64,000 nucleotides of DNA from Auanema rhodensis (GCA_964057225.1 OZ059900.1:3234501-3298500); one strand, 5' to 3'; positions 27,601 to 42,748 are shown, counted from the first letter of the stretch. Translations and numbers: made by a program. The notes: generated by a model from the letters alone, not told the origin.

Positions 27601-29899
27601 TAATACTTGTAAATTTTGATCATATTTGTTAAGATTTGAGAATCAAACATACAATACACAAAATCAGTCTATTTTTATGAGCTTGCACTGATATATATTC
27701 ATTTTGATCAAAAAAGGTCGAAAATAGAAAGAATTTTGGAAATGTCCGAGTTTTGAGTCTAATTTGGCTAAATCGCTCATATATATGATCAAAAGCATAG
27801 TTTTATTGTCTATGACAACAAAAGTCATCAATTAAACGCTAGTGATGTTTAAATACTGAATTTCGCTCAAATAGCATTACTACACTAAGTATGGTCGTTT
27901 TTATGCCTTTAACACCATATACTCACCGATTTTTGGTACAAAATCTGTAATACTTGTAAATTTTGATCATATTTGTTAAGATTTGAGAATCAAACACACA
28001 ATACACAAAATCAGTCTATTTTTATGAGTTTGCACTGATATATATTCACTTTGATCAAAAAAGGTCGAAAATAGAAAGAATTTTTGAAATGTCCGAGTTT
28101 TGAGTCCAATTTGGCTAAATCGCTCATATATATGATCAAAAGCATAGTTTTATTGTCTATAACAACAAAAGTCATCAATTAAACGCTAGTGATGTTTAAA
28201 TACTGAATTTCGCTCAAATAGCATTACTACACTAAGTATGGTCGTTTTTATGCCTTTAACACCATATACTCACCGATTTTTGGTACAAAATCTGTAATAC
28301 TCGTAAATTTTGATCATATTCGTTAAGATTTGAGAATCAAACACACAATACACAAAATCAGTCTATTTTTATGAGCTTGCACTGATATATATTCATTTTG
28401 ATCAAAAAAGGTCGAAAATAGAAAGAATTTTTGAAATTTCCGAGTTTTGAGTCTAATTTGGCTAAATCGCTCATATATATGATCAGAAGCATAGTTTTAT
28501 TGTCTATGACAACAAAAGTCATCAATTAAACGCTAGTGATGTTTAAATACTGATTTTCGCTCAAATAGCATTACTACACTAAGTATGGTCGTTTTTATGC
28601 CTTTAACACCATATACTCACCGATTTTTGGTACAAAATCTGTAATACTCGTAAATTTTGATCATATTCGTTAAGATTTGAAAATCAAACACACAATAAAC
28701 AAAATCAGTCTATTTTTATGAGTTTGCACTGATATATATTCATTTTGATCAAAAAAGGTCGAAAATAGAAAGAATTTTTGAATTTTCCGAGTTTTGAGTC
28801 CAATTGGGCTAAATCGCTCATATATATGATCAAAAGCATAGTTTTATTGTCTATAACAACAAAAGTCATTAATTAAACACTAATGATGTTTAAATCACTA
28901 AATTTCGCTCAAATAGCATTACTACACTAAGTATGGTCGTTTTTATGCCTTTAACACCATATACTCACCGATTTTTGGTACAAAATCTGTAATACTCGTA
29001 AATTTTGATCATATTCGTTAAGATTTGAGAATCAAACACACAATACACAAAATCAGTCTATTTTTATGAGCTTGCACTGATATATATTCATTTTGATCAA
29101 AAAAGGTCGAAAAAAGAAAGAATTTTTGAAATTTCCGAGTTTTGAGTCCAATTTGGCTAAATCGCTCATATATATGATCAAAAGCATAGTTTTATTGTCT
29201 ATAACAACAAAAGTCATCAATTAAACGCTAGTGATGTTTAAATACTGAATTTCGCTCAAATAGCATTACTACACTAAGTATGGTCGTTTTTATGCCTTTA
29301 ACACCATATACTCACCGATTTTTGGTACAAAATCTGTAATACTTGTAAATTTTGATCATATTTGTTAAGATTTGAGAATCAAACATACAATACACAAAAT
29401 CAGTCTATTTTTATGAGCTTGCACTGATATATATTCATTTTGATCAAAAAAGGTCGAAAATAGAAAGAATTTTGGAAATGTCCGAGTTTTGAGTCTAATT
29501 TGGCTAAATCGCTCATATATATGATCAAAAGCATAGTTTTATTGTCTATGACAACAAAAGTCATCAATTAAACGCTAGTGATGTTTAAATACTGAATTTC
29601 GCTCAAATAGCATTACTACACTAAGTATGGTCGTTTTTATGCCTTTAACACCATATACTCACCGATTTTTGGTACAAAATCTGTAATACTTGTAAATTTT
29701 GATCATATTTGTTAAGATTTGAGAATCAAACACACAATACACAAAATCAGTCTATTTTTATGAGTTTGCACTGATATATATTCACTTTGATCAAAAAAGG
29801 TCGAAAATAGAAAGAATTTTTGAAATGTCCGAGTTTTGAGTCCAATTTGGCTAAATCGCTCATATATATGATCAAAAGCATAGTTTTATTGTCTATAAC
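24411..29899 (+). repeat. Five-monomer higher-order repeat (1736 bp), three copies
   Basis: Copy B is 26428-28163 and copy C 28164-29899, exactly 1736 bp each. Copy A, about 24411-26427, has six units because the ggaaatgtcc/gtctaatttgg monomer is doubled and the first unit is truncated at 24411. The unit order is: monomer with gatcagaagc; monomer with tactgattttcgc, gatttgaaaatc and caataaac; type B monomer with gaaaaaagaaag; monomer with cataca and ggaaatgtcc; monomer with cactttgatc and gaaatgtcc. The ggaaatgtcc anchors at 26002, 27738 and 29474 give the period. Confidence 0.9.
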
Positions 29900-32800
29900 A
29901 ACAAAAGTCATCAATTAAACGCTAGTGATGTTTAAATACTGAATTTCGCTCAAATAGCATTACTACACTAAGTATGGTCGTTTTTATGCCTTTAACACCA
30001 TATACTCACCGATTTTTGGTACAAAATCTGTAATACTCGTAAATTTTGATCATATTCGTTAAGATTTGAGAATCAAACATACAATACACAAAATCAGTCT
30101 ATTTTTATGAGCTTGCACTGATATATATTCATTTTGATCAAAAAAGGTCGAAAAAAGAAAGAATTTTTGAAATTTCCGAGTTTTGAGTCTAATTTGGCTA
30201 AATCGCTCATATATATGATCAGAAGCATAGTTTTATTGTCTATAACAACAAAAGTCATCAATTAAACGCTAGTGATGTTTTAATACTGATTTTCGCTCAA
30301 ATAGCATTACTACACTAAGTATGGTCGTTTTTATGCCTTTAACACCATATACTCACCGATTTTTGGTACAAAATCTGTAATACTCGTAAATTTTGATCAT
30401 ATTCGTTAAGATTTGAGAATCAAACACACAATACACAAAATCAGTCTATTTTTATGAGCTTGCACTGATATATATTCATTTTGATCAAAAAAGGTCGAAA
30501 AAAGAAAGAATTTTTGAAATTTCCGAGTTTTGAGTCCAATTTGGCTAAATCGCTCATATATATGATCAAGAGCATAGTTTTATTGTCTATAACAACAAAA
30601 GTCATCAATTAAACGCTAGTGATGTTTAAATACTGATTTTCGCTCAAATAGCATTACTACACTAAGTATGGTCGTTTTTATGCCTTTAACACCATATACT
30701 CACCGATTTTTGGTACAAAATCTGTAATACTCGTAAATTTTGATCATATTCGTTAAGATTTGAGAATCAAACATACAATACACAAAATCAGTCTATTTTT
30801 ATGAGCTTGCACTGATATATATTCATTTTGATCAAAAAAGGTCGAAAAAAGAAAGAATTTTTGAAATTTCCGAGTTTTGAGTCCAATTTGGCTAAATCGC
30901 TCATATATATGATCAAGAGCATAGTTTTATTGTCTATAACAACAAAAGTCATCAATTAAACGCTAGTGATGTTTTAATACTGAATTTCGCTCAAATAGCA
31001 TTACTACACTAAGTATGGTCGTTTTTATGCCTTTAACACCATATACTCACCGATTTTTGGTACAAAATCTGTAATACTTGTAAATTTTGATCATATTTGT
31101 TAAGATTTGAGAATCAAACACACAAGACACAAAATCAGTCTATTTTTATGAGCTTGCACTGATATATATTCATTTTGATCAAAAAAGGTCGAAAATAGAA
31201 AGAATTTTTGAAATTTCCGAGTTTTGAGTCCAATTTGGCTAAATCGCTCATATATATGATCAAAAGCATAGTTTTATTGTCTATAACAACAAAAGTCATC
31301 AATTAAACGCTAGTGATGTTTAAATACTGAATTTCGCTCAAATAGCATTACTACACTAAGTATGGTCGTTTTTATGCCTTTAACACCATATACTCACCGA
31401 TTTTTGGTACAAAATCTGTAATACTCGTAAATTTTGATCATATTCGTTAAGATTTGAGAATCAAACACACAATACACAAAATAAGTCTATTTTTATGAGT
31501 TTGCACTGATATATATTCATTTTGATCAAAAAAGGTCGAAAATAGAAAGAATTTTTGAAATTTCCGAGTTTTGAGTCCAATTTGGCTAAATCGCTCATAT
31601 ATATGATCAAAAGCATAGTTTTATTGTCTATAACAACAAAAGTCATCAATTAAACGCTAGTGATGTTTAAATACTGAATTTCGCTCAAATAGCATTACTA
31701 CACTAAGTATGGTCGTTTTTATGCCTTTAACACCATATACTCACCGATTTTTGGTACAAAATCTGTAATACTCGTAAATTTTGATCATATTCGTTAAGAT
31801 TTGAGAATCAAACATACAATACACGAAATCAGTCTATTGTTATGAGCTTGCACTGATATATATTCATTTTGATCAAAAAAGGTCGAAAATAGAAAGAATT
31901 TTTGAAATTTCCGAGTTTTGAGTCTAATTTGGCTAAATCGCTCATATATATGATCAGAAGCATAGTTTTATTGTCTATGACAACAAAAGTCATCAATTAA
32001 ACGCTAGTGATGTTTAAATACTGATTTTCGCTCAAATAGCATTACTACACTAAGTATGGTCGTTTTTATGCCTTTAACACCATATACTCACCGATTTTTG
32101 GTACAAAATCTGTAATACTCGTAAATTTTGATCATATTCGTTAAGATTTGAGAATCAAACACACAATACACAAAATCAGTCTATTTTTATGAGCTTGCAC
32201 TGATATATATTCATTTTGATCAAAAAAGGTCGAAAAAAGAAAGAATTTTTGAAATTTCCGAGTTTTGAGTCCAATTTGGCTAAATCGCTCATATATATGA
32301 TCAAAAGCATAGTTTTATTGTCTATAACAACAAAAGTCATCAATTAAACGCTAGTGATGTTTAAATACTGATTTTCGCTCAAATAGCATTACTACACTAA
32401 GTATGGTCGTTTTTATGCCTTTAACACCATATACTCACCGATTTTTGGTACAAAATCTGTAATACTTGTAAATTTTGATCATATTCGTTAAGATTTGAGA
32501 ATCAAACATACAATACACGAAATCAGTCTATTTTTATGAGCTTGCACTGATATATATTCATTTTGATCAAAAAAGGTCGAAAATAGAAAGAATTTTTGAA
32601 ATGTCCGAGTTTTGAGTCTAATTTGGCTAAATCGCTCATATATATGATCAAAAGCATAGTTTTATTGTCTATAACAACAAAAGTCATCAATTAAACGCTA
32701 GTGATGTTTAAATACTGAATTTCGCTCAAATAGCATTACTACACTAAGTATGGTCGTTTTTATGCCTTTAACACCATATACTCACCGATTTTTGGTACAA

Positions 32801-33764
32801 AATCTGTAATACTTGTAAATTTTGATCATATTCGTTAAGATTTGAGAATCAAACATACAATACACGAAATCAGTCTATTTTTATGAGCTTGCACTGATAT
32901 ATATTCATTTTGATCAAAAAAGGTCGAAAATAGAAAGAATTTTTGAAATGTCCGAGTTTTGAGTCTAATTTGGCTAAATCGCTCATATATATGATCAAAA
33001 GCATAGTTTTATTGTCTATAACAACAAAAGTCATCAATTAAACGCTAGTGATGTTTAAATACTGATTTTCGCTCAAATAGCATTACTACACTAAGTATGG
33101 TCGTTTTTATGCCTTTAACACCATATACTCACCGATTTTTGGTACAAAATCTGTAATACTCGTAAATTTTGATCATATTCGTTAAGATTTGAGAATCAAA
33201 CACACAATACACAAAATCAGTCTATTTTTATGAGCTTGCACTGATATATATTCATTTTGATCAAAAAAGGTCGAAAATAGAAAGAATTTTTGAAATTTCC
33301 GAGTTTTGAGTCCAATTTGGCTAAATCGCTCATATATATGATCAAAAGCATAGTTTTAATGTCTATAACAACAAAAGTCATCAATTAAACGCTAGTGATG
33401 TTTAAATACTGAATTTCGCTCAAATAGCATTACTACACTAAGTATGGTCGTTTTTATGCCTTTAACACCATATACTCACCGATTTTTGGTACAAAATCTG
33501 TAATACTCGTAAATTTTGATCATATTCGTTAAGATTTGAGAATCAAACACACAATACACAAAATCAGTCTATTTTTATGAGCTTGCACTGATATATATTC
33601 ATTTTGATCAAAAAAGGTCGAAAAAAGAAAGAATTTTTGAAATTTCCGAGTTTTGAGTCCAATTTGGCTAAATCGCTCATATATATGATCAAAAGCATAG
33701 TTTTATTGTCTATAACAACAAAAGTCATCAATTAAACGCTAGTGATGTTTAAATACTGAATTTC

Positions 33765-36280
33765 GCTCAAATAGCATTACTACACTAAGTATGGTCGTTT
33801 TTATGCCTTTAACACCATATACTCACCGATTTTTGGTACAAAATCTGTAATACTTGTAAATTTTGATCATATTTGTTAAGATTTGAGAATCAAACACACA
33901 ATACACAAAATCAGTCTATTTTTATGAGCTTGCACTGATATATATTCATTTTGATCAAAAAAGGTCGAAAAAAGAAAGAATTTTTGAAATTTCCGAGTTT
34001 TGAGTCCAATTTGGCTAAATCGCTCATATATATGATCAAAAGCATAGTTTTATTGTCTATAACAACAAAAGTCATCAATTAAACGCTAGTGATGTTTAAA
34101 TACTGAATTTCGCTCAAATAGCATTACTACACTAAGTATGGTCGTTTTTATGCCTTTAACACCATATACTCACCGATTTTTGGTACAAAATCTGTAATAC
34201 TTGTAAATTTTGATCATATTTGTTAAGATTTGAGAATCAAACATACAATACACAAAATCAGTCTATTTTTATGAGCTTGCACTGATATATATTCATTTTG
34301 ATCAAAAAAGGTCGAAAATAGAAAGAATTTTGGAAATGTCCGAGTTTTGAGTCTAATTTGGCTAAATCGCTCATATATATGATCAAAAGCATAGTTTTAT
34401 TGTCTATGACAACAAAAGTCATCAATTAAACGCTAGTGATGTTTAAATACTGAATTTCGCTCAAATAGCATTACTACACTAAGTATGGTCGTTTTTATGC
34501 CTTTAACACCATATACTCACCGATTTTTGGTACAAAATCTGTAATACTTGTAAATTTTGATCATATTTGTTAAGATTTGAGAATCAAACACACAATACAC
34601 AAAATCAGTCTATTTTTATGAGTTTGTACTGATATATATTCACTTTGATCAAAAAAGGTCGAAAATAGAAAGAATTTTTGAAATGTCCGAGTTTTGAGTC
34701 CAATTTGGCTAAATCGCTCATATATATGATCAAAAGCATAGTTTTATTGTCTATAACAACAAAAGTCATTAATTAAACACTAATGATGTTTAAATCACTA
34801 AATTTCGCTCAAATAGCATTACTACACTAAGTATGGTCGTTTTTATGCCTTTAACACCATATACTCACCGATTTTTGGTACAAAATCTGTAATACTCGTA
34901 AATTTTGATCATATTTGTTAAGATTTGAAAATCAAACACACAATAAACAAAATCAGTCTATTTTTATGAGTTTGCACTGATATATATTCATTTTGATCAA
35001 AAAAGGTCGAAAAAAGAAAGAATTTTTGAAATTTCCGAGTTTTGAGTCCAATTGGGCTAAATCGCTCATATATATGATCAAAAGCATAGTTTTATTGTCT
35101 ATAACAACAAAAGTCATCAATTAAACGCTAATGATGTTTAAATCACTGAATTTCGCTCAAATAGCATTACTACACTAAGTATGGTCGTTTTTATGCCTTT
35201 AACACCATATACTCACCGATTTTTGGTACAAAATCTGTAATACTTGTAAATTTTGATCATATTTGTTAAGATTTGAGAATCAAACACACAATACACAAAA
35301 TCAGTCTATTTTTATGAGCTTGCACTGATATATATTCATTTTGATCAAAAAAGGTCGAAAAAAGAAAGAATTTTTGAAATTTCCGAGTTTTGAGTCCAAT
35401 TTGGCTAAATCGCTCATATATATGATCAAAAGCATAGTTTTACTGTCTATAACAACAAAAGTCATCAATTAAACGCTAGTGATGTTTAAATACTGAATTT
35501 CGCTCAAATAGCATTACTACACTAAGTATGGTCGTTTTTATGCCTTTAACACCATATACTCACCGATTTTTGGTACAAAATCTGTAATACTTGTAAATTT
35601 TGATCATATTTGTTAAGATTTGAGAATCAAACATACAATACACAAAATCAGTCTATTTTTATGAGCTTGCACTGATATATATTCATTTTGATCAAAAAAG
35701 GTCGAAAATAGAAAGAATTTTGGAAATGTCCGAGTTTTGAGTCTAATTTGGCTAAATCGCTCATATATATGATCAAAAGCATAGTTTTATTGTCTATGAC
35801 AACAAAAGTCATCAATTAAACGCTAGTGATGTTTAAATACTGAATTTCGCTCAAATAGCATTACTACACTAAGTATGGTCGTTTTTATGCCTTTAACACC
35901 ATATACTCACCGATTTTTGGTACAAAATCTGTAATACTTGTAAATTTTGATCATATTTGTTAAGATTTGAGAATCAAACACACAATACACAAAATCAGTC
36001 TATTTTTATGAGTTTGTACTGATATATATTCACTTTGATCAAAAAAGGTCGAAAATAGAAAGAATTTTTGAAATGTCCGAGTTTTGAGTCCAATTTGGCT
36101 AAATCGCTCATATATATGATCAAAAGCATAGTTTTATTGTCTATAACAACAAAAGTCATTAATTAAACACTAATGATGTTTAAATCACTAAATTTCGCTC
36201 AAATAGCATTACTACACTAAGTATGGTCGTTTTTATGCCTTTAACACCATATACTCACCGATTTTTGGTACAAAATCTGT
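33765..36280 (+). repeat. Two 1.13-kb satellite blocks spaced 1390 bp apart
   Basis: The rare agtttgtactg variant at 34621 recurs at 36011, and matching unit order extends over about 33.77-34.89 kb and 35.15-36.28 kb. One difference seen is tttattgtct near 34061 against tttactgtct near 35441. The four-monomer spacing implies a tandem duplication whose intervening unit has since changed. A mosaic A/B monomer lies between the copies at about 35109. Confidence 0.7.
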
Positions 36281-36359
36281 AATACTTGTAAATTTTGATC
36301 ATATTTGTTAAGATTTGAGAATCAAACACACAATACACAAAATCAGTCTATTTTTATGA

Positions 36360-39300
36360 GCTTGCACTGATATATATTCATTTTGATCAAAAAAGGTCGA
36401 AAAAAGAAAGAATTTTTGAAATGTCCGAGTTTTGAGTCTAATTTGGCTAAATCGCTCATATATATGATCAGAAGCATAGTTTTATTGTCTATGACAACAA
36501 AAGTCATCAATTAAACGCTAGTGATGTTTAAATACTGATTTTCGCTCAAATAGCATTACTACACTAAGTATGGTAGTTTTTATGCCTTTAACACCATATA
36601 CTCACCGATTTTTGGTACAAAATCTGTAATACTTGTAAATTTTGATCATATTTGTTAAGATTTGAGAATCAAACACACAATAAACAAAATCAGTCTATTT
36701 TTATGAGTTTGCACTGATATATATTCACTTTGATCAAAAAAGGTCGAAAATAGAAAGAATTTTTGAATTTTCCGAGTTTTGAGTCCAATTTGGCTAAATC
36801 GCTCATATATATGATCAAAAGCATAGTTTTATTGTCTATAACAACAAAAGTCATTAATTAAACACTAATGATGTTTAAATCACTAAATTTCGCTCAAATA
36901 GCATTACTACACTAAGTATGGTCGTTTTTATGCCTTTAACACCATATACTCACCGATTTTTGGTACAAAATCTGTAATACTCGTAAATTTTGATCATATT
37001 CGTTAAGATTTGAGAATCAAACATACAATACACAAAATCAGTCTATTTTTATGAGCTTGCACTGATATATATTCATTTTGATCAAAAAAGGTCGAAAAAA
37101 GAAAGAATTTTTGAAATTTCCGAGTTTTGAGTCCAATTTGGCTAAATCGCTCATATATATGATCAAAAGCATAGTTTTATTGTCTATAACAACAAAAGTC
37201 ATCAATTAAACGCTAGTGATGTTTAAATACTGAATTTCGCTCAAATAGCATTACTACACTAAGTATGGTCGTTTTTATGCCTTTAACACCATATACTCAC
37301 CGATTTTTGGTACAAAATCTGTAATACGTGTAAATTTTGATCATATTTGTTAAGATTTGAGAATCAAACATACAATACACAAAATCAGTCTATTTTTATG
37401 AGCTTGCACTGATATATATTCATTTTGATCAAAAAAGGTCGAAAATAGAAAGAATTTTGGAAATGTCCGAGTTTTGAGTCTAATTTGGCTAAATCGCTCA
37501 TATATATGATCAAAAGCATAGTTTTATTGTCTATGACAACAAAAGTCATCAATTAAACGCTAGTGATGTTTAAATACTGAATTTCGCTCAAATAGCATTA
37601 CTACACTAAGTATGGTCGTTTTTATGCCTTTAACACCATATACTCACCGATTTTTGGTACAAAATCTGTAATACTTGTAAATTTCGATCATATTTGTTAA
37701 GATTTGAGAATCAAACACACAATACACAAAAGAAGTCTATTTTTATGAGTTTGTACTGATATATATTCACTTTGATCAAAAAAGGTCGAAAATAGAAAGA
37801 ATTTTTGAAATGTCCGAGTTTTGAGTCCAATTTGGCTAAATCGCTCATATATATGATCAAAAGCATAGTTTTATTGTCTATAACAACAAAAGTCATCAAT
37901 TAAACGCTAGTGATGTTTAAATACTGAATTTCGCTCAAATAGCATTACTACACTAAGTATGGTCGTTTTTATGCCTTAACACCATATACTCACCGATTTT
38001 TGGTACAAAATCTGTAATACTCGTAAATTTTGATCATATTCGTTAAGATTTGAGAATCAAACATACAATACACAAAATCAGTCTATTTTTATGAGCTTGC
38101 ACTGATATATATTCATTTTGATCAAAAAAGGTCGAAAAAAGAAAGAATTTTTGAAATTTCCGAGTTTTGAGTCTAATTTGGCTAAATCGCTCATATATAT
38201 GATCAGAAGCATAGTTTTATTGTCTATAACAACAAAAGTCATCAATTAAACGCTAGTGATGTTTTAATACTGATTTTCGCTCAAATAGCATTACTACACT
38301 AAGTATGGTCGTTTTTATGCCTTTAACACCATATACTCACCGATTTTTGGTACAAAATCTGTAATACTCGTAAATTTTGATCATATTCGTTAAGATTTGA
38401 AAATCAAACACACAATAAACAAAATCAGTTTATTTTTATGAGTTTGCACTGATATATATTCATTTTGATCAAAAAAGGTCGAAAATAGAAAGAATTTTTG
38501 AATTTTCCGAGTTTTGAGTCCAATTTGGCTAAATCGCTCATATATATGATCAAAAGCATAGTTTTATTGTTTATAACAACAAAAGTCATTAATTAAACAC
38601 TAATGATGTTTAAATCACTAAATTTCGCTCAAATAGCATTACTACACTAAGTATGGTCGTTTTTATGCCTTTAACACCATATACTCACCGATTTTTGGTA
38701 CAAAATCTGTAATACTCGTAAATTTTGATCATATTCGTTAAGATTTGAGAATCAAACACACAATACACAAAATCAGTCTATTTTTATGAGCTTGCACTGA
38801 TATATAATATATTCATTTTGATCAAAAAAGGTCGAAAAAAGAAAGAATTTTTGAAATGTCCGAGTTTTGAGTCTAATTTGGCTAAATCGCTCATATATAT
38901 GATCAGAAGCATAGTTTTATTGTCTATGACAACAAAAGTCATCAATTAAACGCTAGTGATGTTTAAATACTGATTTTCGCTCAAATAGCATTACTACACT
39001 AAGTATGGTAGTTTTTATGCCTTTAACACCATATACTCACCGATTTTTGGTACAAAATCTGTAATACTTGTAAATTTTGATCATATTTGTTAAGATTTGA
39101 GAATCAAACACACAATAAACAAAATCAGTCTATTTTTATGAGTTTGCACTGATATATATTCACTTTGATCAAAAAAGGTCGAAAATAGAAAGAATTTTTG
39201 AATTTTCCGAGTTTTGAGTCCAATTTGGCTAAATCGCTCATATATATGATCAAAAGCATAGTTTTATTGTCTATAACAACAAAAGTCATTAATTAAACAC

Positions 39301-41030
39301 TAATGATGTTTAAATCACTAAATTTCGCTCAAATAGCATTACTACACTAAGTATGGTCGTTTTTATGCCTTTAACACCATATACTCACCGATTTTTGGTA
39401 CAAAATCTGTAATACTCGTAAATTTTGATCATATTCGTTAAGATTTGAGAATCAAACATACAATACACAAAATCAGTCTATTTTTATGAGCTTGCACTGA
39501 TATATATTCATTTTGATCAAAAAAGGTCGAAAAAAGAAAGAATTTTTGAAATTTCCGAGTTTTGAGTCCAATTTGGCTAAATCGCTCATATATATGATCA
39601 AAAGCATAGTTTTATTGTCTATAACAACAAAAGTCATCAATTAAACGCTAGTGATGTTTAAATACTGAATTTCGCTCAAATAGCATTACTACACTAAGTA
39701 TGGTCGTTTTTATGCCTTTAACACCATATACTCACCGATTTTTGGTACAAAATCTGTAATACGTGTAAATTTTGATCATATTTGTTAAGATTTGAGAATC
39801 AAACATACAATACACAAAATCAGTCTATTTTTATGAGCTTGCACTGATATATATTCATTTTGATCAAAAAAGGTCGAAAATAGAAAGAATTTTGGAAATG
39901 TCCGAGTTTTGAGTCTAATTTGGCTAAATCGCTCATATATATGATCAAAAGCATAGTTTTATTGTCTATGACAACAAAAGTCATCAATTAAACGCTAGTG
40001 ATGTTTAAATACTGAATTTCGCTCAAATAGCATTACTACACTAAGTATGGTCGTTTTTATGCCTTTAACACCATATACTCACCGATTTTTGGTACAAAAT
40101 CTGTAATACTTGTAAATTTCGATCATATTTGTTAAGATTTGAGAATCAAACACACAATACACAAAAGAAGTCTATTTTTATGAGTTTGTACTGATATATA
40201 TTCACTTTGATCAAAAAAGGTCGAAAATAGAAAGAATTTTTGAAATGTCCGAGTTTTGAGTCCAATTTGGCTAAATCGCTCATATATATGATCAAAAGCA
40301 TAGTTTTATTGTCTATAACAACAAAAGTCATCAATTAAACGCTAGTGATGTTTAAATACTGAATTTCGCTCAAATAGCATTACTACACTAAGTATGGTCG
40401 TTTTTATGCCTTAACACCATATACTCACCGATTTTTGGTACAAAATCTGTAATACTCGTAAATTTTGATCATATTCGTTAAGATTTGAGAATCAAACATA
40501 CAATACACAAAATCAGTCTATTTTTATGAGCTTGCACTGATATATATTCATTTTGATCAAAAAAGGTCGAAAAAAGAAAGAATTTTTGAAATTTCCGAGT
40601 TTTGAGTCTAATTTGGCTAAATCGCTCATATATATGATCAGAAGCATAGTTTTATTGTCTATAACAACAAAAGTCATCAATTAAACGCTAGTGATGTTTT
40701 AATACTGATTTTCGCTCAAATAGCATTACTACACTAAGTATGGTCGTTTTTATGCCTTTAACACCATATACTCACCGATTTTTGGTACAAAATCTGTAAT
40801 ACTCGTAAATTTTGATCATATTCGTTAAGATTTGAAAATCAAACACACAATAAACAAAATCAGTTTATTTTTATGAGTTTGCACTGATATATATTCATTT
40901 TGATCAAAAAAGGTCGAAAATAGAAAGAATTTTTGAATTTTCCGAGTTTTGAGTCCAATTTGGCTAAATCGCTCATATATATGATCAAAAGCATAGTTTT
41001 ATTGTCTATAACAACAAAAGTCATCAATTA
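36360..41030 (+). repeat. Seven-monomer higher-order repeat (2435 bp), two copies
   Basis: The variant tatggtagttttt at 36571 recurs at 39006, aatacgtgtaaat near 37325 recurs near 39761, aaatttcgatcat near 37680 recurs near 40116, caaaagaagtc near 37727 recurs near 40162, and the one-base deletion in gccttaacacc near 37974 recurs near 40410. The period is about 2435 bp. Copy 1 is about 36.36-38.80 kb and copy 2 about 38.81-41.03 kb. Copy 2 begins next to a 5-bp insertion in the TA-rich motif at 38799-38814, which accounts for the period exceeding seven plain monomers. Confidence 0.85.
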
Positions 41031-42054
41031 AACACTAATGATGTTTAAATCACTAAATTTCGCTCAAATAGCACTACTACACTAAGTATGGTCGTTTTTA
41101 TGCCTTTAACACCATATACTCACCGATTTTTGGTACAAAATCTGTAATACTCGTAAATTTTGATCATATTCGTTAAGATTTGAGAATCAAACACACAATA
41201 CACAAAATCAGTCTATTTTTATGAGCTTGCACTGATATATATTCATTTTGATCAAAAAAGGTCGAAAAAAGAAAGAATTTTTGAAATTTCCGAGTTTTGA
41301 GTCCAATTTGGCTAAATCGCTCATATATATGATCAAAAGCATAGTTTTATTGTCTATAACAACAAAAGTCATCAATTAAACGCTAGTGATGTTTAAATAC
41401 TGATTTTCGCTCAAATAGCATTACTACACTAAGTATGGTCGTTTTTATGCCTTTAACACCATATACTCACCGATTTTTGGTACAAAATCTGTAATACTTG
41501 TAAATTTTGATCATATTTGTTAAGATTTGAGAATCAAACACACAATAAACAAAATCAGTCTATTTTTATGAGCTTGCACTGATATATATTCATTTTGATC
41601 AAAAAAGGTCGAAAATAGAAAGAATTTTTGAAATTTCCGAGTTTTGAGTCCAATTTGGCTAAATTGCTCATTTATATGATCAAAAGCATAGTTTTATTGT
41701 CTATAACAACAAAAGTCATCAATTAAACGCTAGTGATGTTTAAATACTGAATTTCGCTCAAATAGCATAACTACACTAAGTATGGTCGTTTTTATGCCTT
41801 TAACACCATATACTCACCGATTTTTGGTACAAAATCTGTAATACTCGTAAATTTTGCTCATATTCGTTAAGATTTGAGAATCAAACATACAATACACGAA
41901 ATCAGTCTATTTTTATGAGCTTGCACTGATATATATTCATTTTGATCAAAAAAGGTCGAAAATAGAAAGAATTTTTGAAATTTCCGAGTTTTGAGTCTAA
42001 TTTGGCTAAATCGCTCATATATATGATCAAAAGCATAGTTTTATTGTCTATGAC

Positions 42055-42748
42055 AACAAAAGTCATCAATTAAACGCTAGTGATGTTTAAATACTGAATT
42101 TCGATCAAATAGCATTACTACACTAAGTATGGTCGTTTTTATGCCTTTAACACCATATACTCACCGATTTTTGGTACAAAATCTGTAATACTCGTAAATT
42201 TTGATCATATTCGTTAAGATTTGAGAATCAAACACACAATACACAAAATCAGTCTATTTTTATGAGTTTGCACTGATATATATTCATTTTGATCAAAAAA
42301 GGTCGAAAATAGAAAGAATTTTTGAAATTTCCGAGTTTTGAGTCCAATTTGGCTAAATCGCTCATATATATGATCAAAAGCATAGTTTTATTGTCTATAA
42401 CAACAAAAGTCATCAATTAAACGCTAGTGATGTTTAAATACTGAATTTCGATCAAATAGCATTACTACACTAAGTATGGTCGTTTTTATGCCTTTAACAC
42501 CATATACTCACCGATTTTTGGTACAAAATCTGTAATACTCGTAAATTTTGATCATATTCGTTAAGATTTGAGAATCAAACACACAATACACAAAATCAGT
42601 CTATTTTTATGAGTTTGCACTGATATATATTCATTTTGATCAAAAAAGGTCGAAAATAGAAAGAATTTTTGAAATTTCCGAGTTTTGAGTCCAATTTGGC
42701 TAAATCGCTCATATATATGATCAAAAGCATAGTTTTATTGTCTATAAC
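42055..42748 (+). repeat. Single-monomer tandem duplication (2 x 347 bp)
   Basis: Adjacent units starting at 42055 and 42402 both carry the otherwise unseen change tttcgatcaaatag (normally tttcgctcaaatag), and the rest of the two units looks the same. This is the smallest step of array expansion visible in the window. Similar adjacent look-alike pairs occur at 30247-30940 (shared gatcaagagc) and 32329-33022 (shared cataca plus gaaatgtcc). Confidence 0.75.

Noticed and set aside
38799-38814. 5-bp insertion in the TA-rich motif as a mariner excision footprint
   Set aside because: The length would fit a TA plus three bases, but the three bases read taa rather than the cag or ctg expected from this element's ends. 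Slippage in a TA run is simpler.
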